Source of the DNA: Leptospira sp.
GTDB taxonomy: Bacteria; Spirochaetota; Leptospiria; Leptospirales; Leptospiraceae
DNA length: 9,091 bases
Direction: 5' to 3'
NCBI GenBank assembly: GCA_025457985.1
Contig: JALOTI010000047.1
Location: 1-9,091 of the forward strand
The number at the start of each line of letters is the position of its first letter. Position 1 is the first letter of the stretch. Of the stretch, positions 7,825 to 9,091 are shown one piece after another. Made by a program: the position numbers and the translations under genes. Below the pieces are notes generated by a model, which did not search any database, was not told the origin of the DNA, and saw only the letters and a list, made by a program, of their open reading frames with translations.

Positions 7825-7948
7825 CAACTACTTTCCAAATGGACCACCTCCTTTGCTTATACCTTAGCTAACCTTTTCTAGTACTCTTGGAATTTGGTGT
7901 CAAGAAAACATTTGAAAAAATTTAAGTTTCCCATCCGATAGAAGGGAG
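7637..7948. other. 312-bp stretch between chemoreceptor and peptidase genes, no clear gene
   Basis: No start-codon-bearing reading frame of useful size is visible here. The first 188 bases hold the open -1 frame described for 7606-7824. A hairpin with 7-bp perfect arms, CTAAAGG (7712-7718) and CCTTTAG (7726-7732), has a 7-nt loop but no T-run, so it does not look like a terminator. The last 120 bases, before the peptidase start, are more AT-rich and should hold its promoter; TTATAC near 7856 resembles a -10 box, but no matching -35 box is convincing. Confidence 0.5.
7639..7657 (+). terminator. Weak hairpin after the chemoreceptor stop codon
   Basis: AAAACT (7639-7644) pairs with AGTTTT (7652-7657) around a 7-nt loop, two bases after the stop codon. 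The T-run is part of the stem rather than after it, and the stem is AT-rich, so it would be a poor terminator. I list it because no better one is visible after this gene and because it lies 17 nt downstream of the candidate slippery site. Confidence 0.25.
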
Positions 7949-9091
7949 ATGGCAAAAGAACAAACAAGTCCCCAGGTTCCGAAGAACCTAGAATCCAACC
8001 AATCCCAATTGCAATTTACTGTATCGATTTTGGATTTGGAAAAACACTATTTTTTGGTAGAGCTTTTCATTCAGTCAAAGAGACCAGATCTAACACTTGT
8101 TTTGCCGAATTGGACCCCAGGTTCGTATATGATTCGGGACTATTCTACTCATCTTCATAAACTTACAGCCAAAAATTCAACCAATGATGAACCTCTTAAA
8201 GTTGAACAAAGGGATTTAAATACGTGGAATGTTCCAAACCCATCCGGTTCGGTAAAAGTTCAATATATTGTTTATGCATTTGAGGACTATACAGTTAGAA
8301 CAAATTATTTAAATGATGAATTTGGATTTATAAGTCCACCAGCACTATTTGTATTTCTAAAAGGAGAATTGAATTCGCCCTTAGGTATAAATTTTGAAAC
8401 TTCAGAGATCTTTCCAAATGTTTATTCCAGCCTTAAAAGGTTAAATCAATCCAACAGCTTTTATGCGAATGATTTTGACGAGTTATATGACTCACCATTT
8501 CATTTGAGTAAAGTTAATTCTGTATTCTTTGAGGTAGGGCAAACGTTACATGAGTTGGTAGTTGAAGGTGAGGTTAAATTTGAATTCAAACAAAAACTTG
8601 CCGAGGACTTAAAAAAAATCACAGCCATTCAAATGGAGTGGATGAATGAAAGCCCTAACCTCTATTATCTTTTTGTAGTAAACTTAAGTCTACCTGCATA
8701 TGGAGGATTGGAACATAGAGCTTCAAGCATCAATTTTTTTAATCCAGAACTTATTTCTGATGAGAAAGAATATACAAAACTTTTAGAACTACTCTCGCAT
8801 GAATATTTCCACCTTTGGAACATCAAAAGAATTAGACCTATACAATTAGGACCTTTTGATTATGAAAAACCAAACCTAACAAAAGAACTATGGATCGCCG
8901 AAGGTGTTACAAGTTTTTATGATAACTACTTCCTCTTAATGTGCGGATTTCTTTCTCCTGATGAATATTTAAAACGACTGGAATCTGATATTTTTTCATT
9001 AGAAGAATCTACTGGAGAAGATTGGATGAGCTTAGAGGAATCTAGTCTTACAGCATGGACAAAGTATTACAAAAGAAATGCAAATAGCCAA
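7949..9091 (+). CDS. M61 family metallopeptidase (glycyl aminopeptidase-like), 3' end cut by window
   Basis: This is a zinc-dependent peptidase of family M61, whose members remove N-terminal residues, with preference for Gly or Ala in the characterised case. The visible 381 residues cover the N-terminal beta-rich domain (about 1-170, with LPNWTPGSYMIRDY) and the catalytic domain. Seen directly are the family motif GGLEH at 252-256, the zinc motif HEYFH at 284-288 followed by LWNIKRIRP, and the third ligand Glu318 in WIAEG. All catalytic residues expected in this part are present, so the enzyme should be active. The C-terminal part, where the family carries a PDZ domain, lies beyond the window. 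There is no signal peptide, which suggests the cytoplasm. The ATG at 7949 is the only early start, as an in-frame TGA lies at 7913-7915; the strong AAGGGAG directly abuts it, which is closer than usual. It follows the chemoreceptor on the same strand but 312 bp away, so it probably has its own promoter. Confidence 0.93.
   Translation, partial: MAKEQTSPQVPKNLESNQSQLQFTVSILDLEKHYFLVELFIQSKRPDLTLVLPNWTPGSYMIRDYSTHLHKLTAKNSTNDEPLKVEQRDLNTWNVPNPSGSVKVQYIVYAFEDYTVRTNYLNDEFGFISPPALFVFLKGELNSPLGINFETSEIFPNVYSSLKRLNQSNSFYANDFDELYDSPFHLSKVNSVFFEVGQTLHELVVEGEVKFEFKQKLAEDLKKITAIQMEWMNESPNLYYLFVVNLSLPAYGGLEHRASSINFFNPELISDEKEYTKLLELLSHEYFHLWNIKRIRPIQLGPFDYEKPNLTKELWIAEGVTSFYDNYFLLMCGFLSPDEYLKRLESDIFSLEESTGEDWMSLEESSLTAWTKYYKRNANSQ

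Noticed and set aside
1..9091. Mobile element, CRISPR array, tRNA, toxin-antitoxin or phage-defence system
   Set aside because: I see no transposase or integrase motifs, no regularly spaced repeats, no tRNA-like cloverleaf, and no paired small genes of toxin-antitoxin form. The gene content is ordinary chemotaxis, transport, envelope and peptidase functions.

Overview
The window looks like a piece of a Leptospira-type spirochaete chromosome. The evidence is the AT-rich composition, a spirochaetal lipobox on a small Cys-rich lipoprotein, two large chemoreceptors of different design, an outer-membrane beta-barrel ending in Phe, and an M61 peptidase. The genus is an inference from gene style; no database was searched.

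Left part, minus strand (positions 4471 down to 1): three genes run in one direction with short gaps. They are a DMT/EamA permease, a beta-barrel outer-membrane protein, and a chemoreceptor (MCP) that runs off the left edge. The chemoreceptor has four extra membrane helices ahead of its usual helix-Cache-helix-HAMP-signalling layout. Two adjacent inverted repeats lie directly in front of its start codon.

Middle (4492 to 5520): a small Cys-containing exported protein starts 20 bp from the permease in the opposite direction. It converges on a 92-residue lipoprotein, and a hairpin between the two probably stops transcription on both strands. A short glyoxalase-fold (VOC) protein diverges from the lipoprotein and seems to lack some of the usual metal ligands.

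Right part, plus strand (5576 to the end): a second, complete chemoreceptor of ordinary Cache-HAMP-signalling layout, then 312 bp without a clear gene, then the first 381 residues of an M61 metallopeptidase. The end of the second chemoreceptor carries a possible -1 slippery heptamer that leads into a frame open for about 67 further codons. This is the most unusual signal in the window, but chance remains a plausible explanation.

The two chemoreceptors would both feed an array elsewhere in the genome, since no cheA, cheW, cheR or cheB gene is present here. I see no mobile element, CRISPR array, tRNA, rRNA or phage gene. Apart from the possible frameshift, the region reads as ordinary chromosomal sequence.
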